This document shows, piece by piece, positions 1 through 7,577 of a stretch of DNA of 64,000 nt. How positions within the stretch are numbered: the stretch's first letter is position 1; every line of letters starts with the position of its first letter. Below the pieces are notes generated by a model. The model was not told the DNA's origin. It did no database searches and worked only from the letters and a program-made list of their open reading frames with translations. The translations under genes were made by a program, and so were the position numbers. This DNA comes from RGIG1934 sp045122895 (GTDB lineage: Bacteria > Bacillota > Clostridia > Lachnospirales > Lachnospiraceae), in the NCBI GenBank assembly GCA_045122895.1, contig JBGVIE010000047.1, positions 1 through 64,000 on the forward strand, given 5' to 3'.

Positions 1-1
1 A

Positions 2-625
2 AATGTATACTTTATTAATGGAACAGCATATGCTGGAAAATCTACAATGGTAAAACTTCTGGCAGAAAAATATGACGGAATTGCCTGCGAAGAAAATTAT
101 CAGGATAGACTTTTAGAAAGCCTGGATGATAAAGAGTTTCCTAATCTTACTTACACAAGAGATTTACAGGATTGGGGTGAATTTGTAAGAAGAACTCCAG
201 ATGAATATGAGGCGTGGGTAAATGGTGTTACGAAAGAATGTACTGTCTTAGAACTTGAAATTTTAAAGGATTTAGTCTCCAGAACAAAGAAAAAAATATT
301 TGTGGATACTAATATTCCAATTGAAATCTTACATAAGGTTTCAGATGAAAACCATGTTTTGATTATGTTAGCAGATCCTAATATTTCTGTCCAGAGATTT
401 TTTGAAAGACAAGATAAGGAAAAACAGTTTTTATATCAGTTGTTATTGAAAGAAGATAATCCTGAGGATGCTATGATAAATTTCAGAGAATGTCTGAAAA
501 GAATTAATTCACGGGAAAGATACATGATGTTCCAAAAATCAGGTTTTAATGTAATAACAAGAGATGAAAATCGGAGTATAGAAGAAACGCTTAGCCTGGT
601 TGAAGAAAAGTTGGATTTAAATTAA
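2..625 (+). CDS. P-loop NTPase/kinase-like protein, 5' end outside window
   Basis: The reading frame is open from the first bases of the window, so the gene starts upstream and only its 3' part is seen. In frame before the first internal ATG (position 47) it encodes F-I-N-G-T-A-Y-A-G-K-S-T, a clear Walker A loop (GxxxxGKS/T) near the protein N-terminus. The remaining about 190 residues are charged and have a kinase-like core, including a hydrophobic strand KKIFVDTNIPIEIL (about residues 82-95 after Met47). The layout resembles small shikimate/cytidylate-kinase-like or AAA-type NTPases, which phosphorylate small substrates, but no substrate can be named. It ends 592 bp before the next gene, in accessory DNA. 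The Walker A is solid; the family name is inferred. Confidence 0.6.
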   Translation, partial: NVYFINGTAYAGKSTMVKLLAEKYDGIACEENYQDRLLESLDDKEFPNLTYTRDLQDWGEFVRRTPDEYEAWVNGVTKECTVLELEILKDLVSRTKKKIFVDTNIPIEILHKVSDENHVLIMLADPNISVQRFFERQDKEKQFLYQLLLKEDNPEDAMINFRECLKRINSRERYMMFQKSGFNVITRDENRSIEETLSLVEEKLDLN

Positions 626-1217
626 AACAATAAACATAGTACTTTTGTGAAAACTGTAATGTGCAAATTAATACTATATGGTCCGTATTTTACAGTAAAA
701 GTTCATTTTTACATCAGTTTTTCATGTGCTAAAATAGTTGGAAAAAAAGAGAAAAAGAGCACATCATTTTTTACGGTAAAAGCGCTAAAATACATTATAT
801 TATAATGTGAAGTATAATTTTTACTTCAAATTTTACTGCACTTTAAAAAGCCATTCATTTGTGGCCGCAATCATATCACTCGTTTTTTACTGTAAAATGG
901 CTGTAATACTCCGGATTTTCGTGCAGATAGGGTTTTTCACTCCATATTTTACAGTAAAGGGATAATAACAGGGGGGCAGAGGGGGAGCGCCCTGACAAGA
1001 TGCATTGGAGGAGGCAGAGCCGTCTCTATTGCGTATCTTGCCATGGACATGGGAAAATTATTGTGGCAAATGATGAACTTGATGATAAGAAAATAAATTT
1101 TTATAAGAGCTTGAATTATTGCTTTTTCTGAGTTGTGGTTGTATCATTGGTATATGAAGTAATTACAATTTTATATGTAAGAAACGATGCAGAAGCAACG
1201 AATTAAGGAGGAATAGT
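626..1217. other. Non-coding spacer with palindromes and possible gene scraps
   Basis: I see no convincing intact gene here. The first half carries four TTTTAC-N-GTAAAA palindromes (listed separately). Around 985-1130 two frames show short gene-like stretches, one reading ALTRCIGGGRAVSIAYLAMD and another KIIVANDELDDKKINFYKSL. Both lack a start with a ribosome site and stop soon after, so they look like scraps of older genes. The last 20 bases hold the ribosome site of the next small gene. Confidence 0.5.
688..959. repeat. Four TTTTAC-N-GTAAAA palindromes
   Basis: Near-identical 13-bp palindromes lie at 688-700 (centre A), 769-781 (centre G), 885-897 (centre T) and 947-959 (centre A, last base changed to G). 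Half-site-like copies occur nearby at about 704-714 and 831-836. Centres are 81, 116 and 62 bp apart. Symmetric, reiterated sites like these usually bind a dimeric protein, for example a repressor, partition protein or initiator. I do not recognise the protein. Confidence 0.6.
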
Positions 1218-1412
1218 TTGAACAAGGAATTTGAACGATGCTGCACATTTCTGGCTGAGATGATGGAGAAATATGGGCTATTGGTTATGCAAGATATACT
1301 TGAAGAGCTTCACTATGATCTGGAAACTTGGGGTTATGATGCAGAAGGAAAAAGACTGCGGTATGTGGCTTATGTGAAGAAATATCAGAAGAATTTTCAG
1401 AAAGCAGCATAA
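1218..1412 (+). CDS. Small hypothetical protein, 64 aa
   Basis: A short gene starting with TTG at 1218, chosen because a strong ribosome site (AAGGAGGA, 1206-1213) sits at good spacing. The product is acidic at the N-terminus and basic at the C-terminus, mostly predicted helix, with a Cys-Cys pair at residues 8-9 and no membrane segment. I do not recognise the family. It lies alone between the palindrome-rich spacer and the type III toxin-antitoxin locus. Just after its stop an inverted repeat (CATCCT ... AGGATG, about 1423-1442) could act as a weak terminator. It could be a remnant, but the ribosome site and clean frame favour a real small gene. Confidence 0.45.
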   Translation: MNKEFERCCTFLAEMMEKYGLLVMQDILEELHYDLETWGYDAEGKRLRYVAYVKKYQKNFQKAA

Positions 1413-1564
1413 GGATTACCGGCATCCTGCAATAGTAGGATGTGATACATACGAAAGAGCGTTCAAAAAGAAAAAATAAAAACAACTGAATTTTTGGAAA
1501 GTTGGGCATATTATAATAGCAAATATATTTCTTTGATAAGTTGTTGAAAGATGTGTAGAACCTA

Positions 1565-1602
1565 TTGACTTTTGAAGGAAGATTTGCTAAGCTTCTTATA
1601 GA
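1565..1602 (+). promoter_or_regulatory. Probable promoter of the CptI-like RNA
   Basis: TTGACT at 1565-1570 and TTGAAG at 1572-1577 are candidate -35 boxes. TATAGA at 1597-1602 is the best -10 by sequence but is 19 bp from TTGAAG; TAAGCT at 1588-1593 is 17 bp from TTGACT. The repeats begin immediately downstream, which fits transcription of the antitoxin RNA from here, but the exact boxes are uncertain. Confidence 0.4.
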
Positions 1603-1699
1603 GAAAGTTTACCACTGACCGATAGGTGGTATATAAATGGTCGGGTTGAAAGTTTACCGCTGACCAATATGCGGTATATAAATGGTTGGGTTGAAAGTA
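1603..1699 (+). ncRNA. cptI: CptI-like type III antitoxin RNA repeats
   Basis: Two consecutive 45-bp direct repeats (1603-1647 and 1648-1692) are followed by the first bases of a third unit, then a terminator, then the toxin gene. This is the standard layout of type III toxin-antitoxin loci, in which repeat RNA neutralises the toxin directly. Each unit can form a hairpin, ACCAC/GTGGT in unit 1 and ACCGC/GCGGT in unit 2, a compensatory change. The loop GACCG (unit 1) or GACCA (unit 2) can pair with downstream TGGTC or TGGTT, again with compensation, giving an H-type pseudoknot. Pairing is read directly from the sequence; the antitoxin role is inferred from family knowledge and context. Confidence 0.8.
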
Positions 1700-1703
1700 T
1701 TGT

Positions 1704-1733
1704 CCTCCACCAGCACTGGTGGAGGATTTTTTT
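1704..1733 (+). terminator. Attenuating terminator between CptI-like RNA and toxin
   Basis: A perfect 10-bp stem (CCTCCACCAG / CTGGTGGAGG, 2-nt loop) is followed by A and seven T. In type III loci a terminator here lets much more antitoxin RNA than toxin mRNA be made, and the position matches exactly. Confidence 0.9.
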
Positions 1734-1751
1734 ACCAAAGGGTGGATATAC

Positions 1752-2219
1752 ATGAAGAAAACAGGATTTTATATTATAAAAGATTCATTTTTTGAGGACA
1801 TGGATGAACCATATCTCAAAGGGAATAAAGAGGGTAATAGACCTCATTATTATTGCTTTGAGGATTCAGTTTCCGGCTTGTATTGGATGATACCGTTATC
1901 AAGTAGAATAGAAAAGTACAAAAAGATTGTTGAAAATAAGAAAAAAGCTGGAAAACCTTGTGATATTATACATATTGTGAAGTTGGATGATGATAGAGAA
2001 AGTGCTTTTTTGATTCAGGATATGTTTCCGATTACAGATGAATATATTGAACGGAAATATACTATTGCAGGAAATCATTTGATGTTAACCAGTGAGCATA
2101 CTGTAAAGGAAATTGAGCAAAAGGCAAGAAAAGTGATGGGCATGTTAAAGAGAGGTGTTAAATTTACACCTACTCAACCGGATGTTATGAAAATAATTGA
2201 GAAATTAACAGAGAAATAA
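1752..2219 (+). CDS. cptN: Type III toxin, CptN-like endoribonuclease
   Basis: A 155-residue protein starting at ATG 1752 behind AAGGGTGGA; the frame extends to GTG 1719, but that lies inside the terminator. The sequence KKTGFYIIKDSFFEDMDEPY, then NRPHYYCF, YWMIPLSSRIEKY and the C-terminal VKFTPTQPDVMKII match what I recall of the CptN branch of ToxN/AbiQ-like RNases. Such toxins cut mRNA and their own repeat RNA, and are held in an RNA-protein complex by the repeats. In the cell it would stay silent until the short-lived RNA antitoxin falls, for example during phage infection, causing growth arrest. The upstream repeats and terminator strongly support the call. Family membership is from memory of the family, not a search. 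A weak hairpin follows the gene. Confidence 0.82.
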   Translation: MKKTGFYIIKDSFFEDMDEPYLKGNKEGNRPHYYCFEDSVSGLYWMIPLSSRIEKYKKIVENKKKAGKPCDIIHIVKLDDDRESAFLIQDMFPITDEYIERKYTIAGNHLMLTSEHTVKEIEQKARKVMGMLKRGVKFTPTQPDVMKIIEKLTEK

Positions 2220-2273
2220 TGGCCGTAGAGAGGCAAGGACAATGCCTTAATCCAAATATCTCATTAGCGGGTG

Positions 2274-2302
2274 GACAGTCAGAGTTAAGGCTGTCTATTT
2301 TT
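2274..2302 (+). terminator. Possible terminator after the CptN-like gene
   Basis: GACAG (2274-2278) pairs with CTGTC (2291-2295) across a 12-nt loop and is followed by TATTTTT. The stem is short, so this is a weak call. Confidence 0.35.
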
Positions 2303-2390
2303 GGTTGAAATACAGTTGGAACAGCAGTATAATTATGTTGGGACAACAAAAGAGCATATGAAATCAATGCATAGATTGGAGGAGATTTAC

Positions 2391-2565
2391 ATGGAAATAT
2401 CAAAAAGCGATTGGAAATTATTCAGAGCACGCGCTTGAATTAAGCAAAGGAAATATGATTTTCGATATTGTGGCATTGATTAATAGTGGTGTGATAACGG
2501 CTGCTGATTTGGAAGGTTTTAGTGATGAATTAAGAGAAAGTGTTGATTTTCTTTTGCATAGGTAA
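2391..2565 (+). pseudogene. Remnant of a small hypothetical protein
   Basis: An ATG at 2391 behind TTGGAGGAGA starts MEISKSDWKLFR, which stops after 15 codons (TGA 2436). In another frame from about 2431, A-L-E-L-S-K-G-N-M-I-F-D-I-V and then a long coherent tail runs to a stop at 2565 (ending DFLLHR). The two halves look like the ends of a roughly 100-residue protein that I associate with Lachnospiraceae mobile elements and which often lies just before TOTE-type genes. The middle is deleted and the join is out of frame. Function unknown. Confidence 0.6.
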
Positions 2566-2604
2566 AAGGTGCGCATACACATATATGAATTGCAGGTGAT
2601 ATTT

Positions 2605-3969
2605 ATGAATATAGAAGCATATGATGCGGAGTCTTTGAGGAAGCTTGTCATACTTTTAGAATATGAGAACAGATTACTAAAAGAAAAATTGAAAAAAGAA
2701 AATATTCCATATGATGAAGTCAATCCATTTGAAGAGACGATAGATAATGTAGAAGAGTATGACCCTGATCAGGGAGAGTGTATTAATAATCCGCCTTTTA
2801 TTACAGAAGATATGGCGAAACGCTTTTTTCAATGTTTTGGGGAAGAGAAGATGTTTATGCCAAGCGTGGAAAAAGCGGAGGTTATTTTCCACAATGCGAT
2901 AACAGATGGAATGACAGGATTTGCCCGAAACAACGAGGCGAAAAGCTGTTTTGTGATGAGTGTGAAAATACAAAATGGACAAGACTGGATGTTAAAAAAA
3001 TAATTGCTCATTTGTTGGGATATAAAGAAGATGGTTCCGATGTAATCGGTGTATATCCGCTTTTGCCAAATGGAACATGCAGGTTTATTGTGTTTGATTT
3101 TGATAATCATGAAAAAGGAGCGGAAGCTACAGATTTTGCAAACACAGATAATGAATGGCATAAGGAAGTGGATGCTCTTAGGAAAATGTGTGAGATAAAT
3201 GGTATTAAGCCATTAGTTGAGAGATCCAGATCCGGTAAGGGTGCTCATGTATGGATTTTCTTTAAGAAGGCAATACCGGCTGCTTTGGCAAGAAATTTTG
3301 GCTTTTTATTATTAGATAAGGGTTCGGCTTCCATTAATATGAAGTCGTTCCATTATTATGACAGAATGTATCCTTCTCAGGATGTGGCAAGTAGTATTGG
3401 TAATCTGATTGCTTTGCCTCTGCAGGGACAGGCACTAAAAAAAGGAAACAGTGCCTTTGTGGATGCAAACTGGAATGCGTACCAAAATCAGTGGGATGTT
3501 TTACTTAATAAAACAGAAAAGCTGGGAATAGAAGATATTGAAAAATATATGGTAAAGTGGCAGGGAGAGTTAGCGGAAAGCCGAGGGATGCTTGCCGGTA
3601 CTGATATGAATAACAGACCTAAGCCTTGGAAAAAGAAGTGTGAGTTTGTTAAGACAGATGTGGTTGGAAAACTTCATATGGTGTTAAGTAATGGTGTTTA
3701 TATTGATACACTAAACCTTATGCCAAGAATACAGAATCAGATTCGAAGTCTGGCAGCCTTTGACAATCCGGAATTTTATAAGAATAAGAGACTGGGATAT
3801 TCAAATTATTACAATTTTAGCGCCGTATATTTGGGAAAGGATGTAGATGGATGGTGGTATGAATCTTCTTGGAAAAGTAGATATTTGGGACAATCTAATG
3901 CGTATAAAAAGTCATCAGGTAGCAGCAGAACTCTTAGAAATTACCCTTGGAGTTACATCGGAATCATAA
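2605..3969 (+). pseudogene. Decayed TOTE-type primase-helicase gene
   Basis: Three reading frames together describe one wrecked gene. From ATG 2605 a coiled-coil start (YDAESLRKLV ... EEYDPDQGE) runs to MAKRFF. At a six-T run (2824-2829) the frame slips, and the true continuation MFWGREDVYAKRGKSGG is found in the frame used from 2832. That part holds archaeo-eukaryotic primase hallmarks: FIVFDFDNH (metal-binding DxD), then SGKGAHVWIFF (SxH). After DVDG (about 3850) the match ends. The next coherent stretch, MNLLGKVDIWDNLMRI, lies in another frame from 3859 to a stop at 3969 and looks like the far C-terminus of the same protein. The helicase and most of the nuclease part between them, probably several hundred codons, are gone. 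Intact relatives are about 1000 aa multidomain proteins of predicted conflict systems. Confidence 0.7.
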
Positions 3970-3979
3970 GGAGGTGCCC

Positions 3980-5665
3980 ATGAAAAAACAACTAAAATGC
4001 TACATCTACACCCGTGTATCCACCTTCATACAGGTAAATGGTTACAGTTTAGATGCGCAAAAAGATAAATTGCATAAATACGCCGATTACCAGGATATGA
4101 TTATCGCAGGAGAATACTCTGACGAAGGTAAATCTGGTAAAAGTGTGGAAGGAAGACCACAGTTCCAGCAGATGCTAGAGGATATTGAAACAGGTAAAGA
4201 CAACGTCGATTTCGTACTTGTGTTTAAACTATCCCGATTCGGACGAAATGCAGCGGATGTATTATCTTCACTCCAGAGAATGCAGGACTTCGGTGTCAAT
4301 CTTATCTGTGTGGAAGATGGTATTGACAGCTCCAAAGATGCTGGAAAGCTTATGATTTCTGTGTTATCTGCGGTGGCAGAAATTGAACGAGAGAATATAT
4401 TAGTGCAGACCATGGAAGGTCGAAAGCAAAAAGCAAGAGAGGGTAAGTGGAACGGTGGTTTTGCACCTTATGGTTATCAGCTTATCAATGGCGAGTTACA
4501 TATAGCAGAGGATGAAGCTGAGGTAATACGTATTATTTATGATAAGTATGACAACACAACTATGGGCATTGCCTCTATTGCCACATTCCTTAACAACAGC
4601 GGATACAAAAAGAAACTTCGCCAGAATAATACCATTGAAAGTTTTTCAACATCCTTTGTAAAAGGTGTACTTGATAATCCTGTTTATTGTGGCAAGCTTG
4701 CATTTGGCAGAAGAAAGAATGAGAAGATTCCAGGAACAAGAAATGAGTATCATGTGGTGAAGCAGGATAACTATATGTTAAATGATGGTATTCACGAGGC
4801 AATTGTTTCAGAAGAATTGTGGAATCAGGTACACAAAAAGAGACAGGAAACAGGTGTTGCAAATATCAAAACTCACAGTCTGGATCACGAGCATATTTTA
4901 TCCGGTATTATCAAATGTCCTATATGTGGAAGTGGTATGTATGGAAATGTGAATCGCAAGAAGCATCCAGATGGTGGTTATTACAGAGATTATTTTTACT
5001 ATGCCTGCAAACACAGAACTTTTGTAAATGGTCACAAGTGTACTTATCGCAAGCAGTGGAATGAGGACAAAATTAATGCGGCGGTGGAAGAGGTAATTCG
5101 TAAACTTGTGAATAATGAAAAATTCAAAGCGGAGATTCAAAAGCATATTGGTAACAGCATTGATACGGAAGAATTGGACAGAGAGCATGCAGGCTTAAAA
5201 GACAGATTAAAGCAGGTAACCGGTGCAAAGAATAAGCTTGCAAATCAGATGGATAATTTATCTGTATCTGATAAACACTACGATAAGAAATACGAAGATA
5301 TGCAGGTTAGACTGGACAAGTTCTATGATGAGATAGAGAAAATTGAAACTTCCATTGAAGCTGTAGAGACCAGACTGTATAATATTAAGCAAGAGAAAAT
5401 ATCCGGCGATAATGTGTATCAGTTCTTATTGTTTTTTGATAAGTTGTACGACAGATTTACAGATATGGAGAAAAAGACATTTATGAAGAGTTTCCTCGAG
5501 GAAGTAAATATCTATGAGGCAGAACAAGAGGACGGCAGGATTTTAAGAAGTCTCAAGTTCCGCTTTCCTGTATTTTTCAATGATCAGGAATTGTACAAAC
5601 TTGATTGGGACAATGAAAGTAACGTTGAGACGGTCTGCTTGCTATCGCGTAAAAACCCAGTTTAA
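3980..5665 (+). CDS. Large serine recombinase
   Basis: A 561-residue site-specific recombinase starting at ATG 3980 behind a perfect AAGGAGGT (3968-3975); the upstream in-frame extension is the tail of the dead primase gene. Domains in order: resolvase catalytic domain (about 1-150) with the nucleophile Ser14 in YTRVST and the arginine region FVLVFKLSRFGRN; recombinase domain (about 160-290); zinc ribbon beginning CPICGSGMYG (about 310-360); long coiled coil (about 400-460). Such enzymes integrate and excise elements between short att sites. The final residues, V-E-T-V-C-L-L-S-R-K, copy the natural RlmD C-terminus, so the gene's 3' end probably overlaps an att site. Apparently intact and likely the mover of the local cargo. 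Confidence 0.93.
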   Translation: MKKQLKCYIYTRVSTFIQVNGYSLDAQKDKLHKYADYQDMIIAGEYSDEGKSGKSVEGRPQFQQMLEDIETGKDNVDFVLVFKLSRFGRNAADVLSSLQRMQDFGVNLICVEDGIDSSKDAGKLMISVLSAVAEIERENILVQTMEGRKQKAREGKWNGGFAPYGYQLINGELHIAEDEAEVIRIIYDKYDNTTMGIASIATFLNNSGYKKKLRQNNTIESFSTSFVKGVLDNPVYCGKLAFGRRKNEKIPGTRNEYHVVKQDNYMLNDGIHEAIVSEELWNQVHKKRQETGVANIKTHSLDHEHILSGIIKCPICGSGMYGNVNRKKHPDGGYYRDYFYYACKHRTFVNGHKCTYRKQWNEDKINAAVEEVIRKLVNNEKFKAEIQKHIGNSIDTEELDREHAGLKDRLKQVTGAKNKLANQMDNLSVSDKHYDKKYEDMQVRLDKFYDEIEKIETSIEAVETRLYNIKQEKISGDNVYQFLLFFDKLYDRFTDMEKKTFMKSFLEEVNIYEAEQEDGRILRSLKFRFPVFFNDQELYKLDWDNESNVETVCLLSRKNPV

Positions 5666-5668
5666 GCG
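5624..5668 (+). repeat. rlmD-tail-like site S1 (candidate att)
   Basis: GTTGAGACGGTCTG (5624-5637) encodes V-E-T-V-C and is followed at 5648 on by CCCAGTTTAAGCGGGCTT. The same two blocks, similarly spaced, occur at 23880-23937, and the first block matches the 3' end of intact rlmD (19304-19320). This is where a serine-integrase attachment site is expected, at the end of the recombinase gene. Confidence 0.6.
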
Positions 5669-5753
5669 GGCTTCAGGGCTTTTACCGCGATTATGTACTT
5701 GTGTTTTTAGTAGATTAATATGTAAGTTTTTCTAATTATTATTGCAAGGGTGC

Positions 5754-5820
5754 AGGATACTATTCGCAGACGTTGGGCGTATTTGTGATACAAGACGTGC
5801 GCGAATAGTATGTTGAAAGG
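5754..5820 (+). repeat. Hairpin motif, copy A
   Basis: GGATACTATTCGC (from 5754) and GCGCGAATAGTAT (5799-5811) form an 11-bp perfect stem (ATACTATTCGC/GCGAATAGTAT) around a loop containing TGTGATACAAGACGT. A second copy, with the loop core TGAGATACTAAGACGTGCG conserved, lies at 24311-24373. Both stand shortly before cargo genes. It could be an RNA leader or part of an element end; unknown type. Confidence 0.55.
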
Positions 5821-5831
5821 TTGGTTTATTT

Positions 5832-6347
5832 ATGAGTTTAAGGACAATAATGATATTTCCGGAATTCGATAATATGAATATCATTGATGAGATTAGAGAT
5901 AAATATGACCCGTTGGCAAAGTTAGTGCGTCCACATATAACATTAGTTTTTCCTTTTGAGATGGATATAACAAATGATGAGCTGTCATTGATTATGGAGA
6001 AAAGACTTAGCGAAATTGAGGCATTTGAAATTGATATGCAAGGATTTAGTAAATGTGAGGATAGATTTGGTAATTATCTTTTTCTGAATGTAGTAAATGG
6101 AACGGAGATTATAACGCATTTACACGATTTGCTTTATAGTAACGAATTTAGTGAATTTGATTTAGGAATGCAATATGTACCACATATGACAGTTGGTAAA
6201 CTGAAAACTACAGAAGAATTAAATGAGGCATATGACTCAGTAAAGGAAAATAAGACTTTGTTTAGAAGTATGATAACGAAGATATCAGTGGAGATGATTG
6301 GTAAAAATGAGGAATCAATCATTGTGATTGAGAAGGAGTTGAATTAA
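5832..6347 (+). CDS. 2H phosphoesterase (2'-5' RNA ligase-like)
   Basis: A 171-residue protein with the two signature motifs of the 2H superfamily, H35-I-T37 in RPHITLVF and H118-M-T120 in VPHMTVG. The spacing and total length fit small single-domain members. These enzymes hydrolyse or ligate 2'-5' and cyclic phosphates in RNA or cyclic nucleotides; the exact substrate cannot be read here. The start at ATG 5832 follows GAAAGG within hairpin motif A. It is the first cargo gene after the recombinase, about 100 bp from the operator region of the HTH/KilA-N pair. Given the setting, a role in RNA repair or signal degradation during phage conflict is possible but is only inference. Confidence 0.85.
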   Translation: MSLRTIMIFPEFDNMNIIDEIRDKYDPLAKLVRPHITLVFPFEMDITNDELSLIMEKRLSEIEAFEIDMQGFSKCEDRFGNYLFLNVVNGTEIITHLHDLLYSNEFSEFDLGMQYVPHMTVGKLKTTEELNEAYDSVKENKTLFRSMITKISVEMIGKNEESIIVIEKELN

Positions 6348-6364
6348 TTTGAAACTGCCTATTT

Positions 6365-6414
6365 TTACACATTGTGTAATGATAACTATTGCGATATAAT
6401 ATACACAATGTGTA
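6365..6414 (+). promoter_or_regulatory. Twin-operator promoter of the HTH/KilA-N pair
   Basis: TTGTGT (6372-6377), 17 bp, TATAAT (6395-6400) form a promoter. It is flanked by two palindromes with the same half-site: TTACACA-T-TGTGTAA (6365-6379, over the -35) and TACACA-A-TGTGTA (6402-6414, just after the -10). This predicts tight autorepression, most simply by the HTH protein encoded next. Confidence 0.8.
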
Positions 6415-6432
6415 AATAGGAGGCGATAATAA

Positions 6433-6657
6433 ATGGAAAAATTAACCGAATGCCAAATCGAAATTAAAAAACTTCGAGAGTCTACAGGAATGAATCGTAA
6501 GGAATTCTGTGAGTGTTTTGATATACCATATAGAACTGTTACAGAATGGGAAAGAGGAACACGCAATGCGCCAGATTATGTTTTCAGACTTTTAGCATAT
6601 TATATTCGAATGGAAAATATGGTAAAGGAAAAGAAGGAGAAGTATGGCAACGAATAG
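6433..6657 (+). CDS. Small XRE-like HTH regulator
   Basis: A 74-residue helix-turn-helix protein (KKLRESTGMNRKEFCECF-DIPYRTVTEWERG), an XRE-type fold with DIPYRTVTEWERG as recognition region. ATG 6433 follows AGGAGG at 6418-6423. It lies directly behind a promoter with two TACACA-N-TGTGTA operators and overlaps the KilA-N gene by 14 bp, so the two are co-translated. A paralogue sits at 8151-8363 with a related operator. It most likely represses its own operon; whether it also controls element excision or the KilA-N protein's activity is not shown. Confidence 0.85.
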   Translation: MEKLTECQIEIKKLRESTGMNRKEFCECFDIPYRTVTEWERGTRNAPDYVFRLLAYYIRMENMVKEKKEKYGNE

Positions 6658-7489
6658 AATTATAACAGTACAAGATATCCCTATTACAGTGTCCGAAGCG
6701 GATATTGATGATTATATTTGCATTACAGATATGGTAGCTGCTAAATCAGATAGTTCGAGAGCTGCTGATGTAATAAAAAATTGGTTAAGAAATAGAAATA
6801 CCCTGGAATTTTTGGGAACATGGGAGCAGATATACAACTCAGATTTTAAAGTGGTCGAATTCGACCACTTTAAAGCAGAAGCTGGACTGCATACATTTGT
6901 TCTAAGCGTAAGTGAATGGATTGAAAAAACAAATGCCATTGGTCTTTTTGTGAAAAAAGGTCGTTATGGTGGAACGTATGCTCATAAGGATATAGCTTTT
7001 GAGTTTGCATCTGCTATTAGTCCTGTTTTTAAATTATATCTTATTAAGGAATTTCAACGACTTAAAGAACAGGAAAACGATATTAAGAAAATTGAGTGGA
7101 ATGCAAAGAGGTTTCTTTCAAAGAATAATTATTTGATACAGACAGATGCAGTGAAAAATTACTTGATCCCAGTTTGTAACTATAGAGAAGAACTTAGTTG
7201 GGTGCCATATGCCGAAGAGGCTGATTTATTAAATGTTGCATTGTTTGGATTTACAGCGAAAGCCTGGAGAGAGGCAAATCCAGAATTAGCTAAGAATAGC
7301 AATGTTAGGGATTATTCTTCGATAAATGAATTAACGGTATTATCAAATTTGGAAACTCATAATGCACAGATGATACGTGAAGGCAAATCAAAAGAGGAAA
7401 GATTCTTGGTTTTAAAAGAAATAGCAGAATATCAGATGCGAATTTTGAATGAGGCACAGAATATAAGTAATAAGATAGAGCAGAAATAA
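6644..7489 (+). CDS. KilA-N domain protein
   Basis: A 281-residue protein with a KilA-N DNA-binding domain over roughly residues 15-140, including YICITDMVAA, VIKNWLRNRNTLEFLG, FDHFKAEAGL and KGRYGGTYAHKDIAFEFAS. The rest has a second conserved block (YAEEADLLNVALFGFTAKAW) common in family members. KilA-N proteins occur in phages and mobile elements, where they are thought to regulate transcription or replication. ATG 6644 overlaps the HTH gene, and GGAG within that gene serves as ribosome site. Unusually, the coding sequence holds a perfect 30-bp palindrome (6845-6874). Not related to the CDS on either side in sequence; probably element cargo. Confidence 0.88.
   Translation: MATNRIITVQDIPITVSEADIDDYICITDMVAAKSDSSRAADVIKNWLRNRNTLEFLGTWEQIYNSDFKVVEFDHFKAEAGLHTFVLSVSEWIEKTNAIGLFVKKGRYGGTYAHKDIAFEFASAISPVFKLYLIKEFQRLKEQENDIKKIEWNAKRFLSKNNYLIQTDAVKNYLIPVCNYREELSWVPYAEEADLLNVALFGFTAKAWREANPELAKNSNVRDYSSINELTVLSNLETHNAQMIREGKSKEERFLVLKEIAEYQMRILNEAQNISNKIEQK
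6845..6874. repeat. Perfect 30-bp palindrome inside the KilA-N gene
   Basis: The arm TTTAAAGTGGTCGAA (6845-6859) is followed at once by its exact reverse complement. It encodes F-K-V-V-E-F-D-H-F-K, a conserved stretch of the KilA-N domain. It may be an internal operator or simply a coincidence of conserved codons. Confidence 0.9.
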
Positions 7490-7577
7490 AAAACTATTTG
7501 GACAAACCTGTGAGGTAGAGACTGCCATATTGCTACTTTGAAAATAAGAGGGTAAAAATCCCAAAATACGTGCGCGA

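Noticed and set aside
1603..1692. CRISPR-like repeats
   Set aside because: Two direct repeats of 45 bp abut with no spacer, and they sit in front of a toxin gene with a terminator; no cas genes are present.
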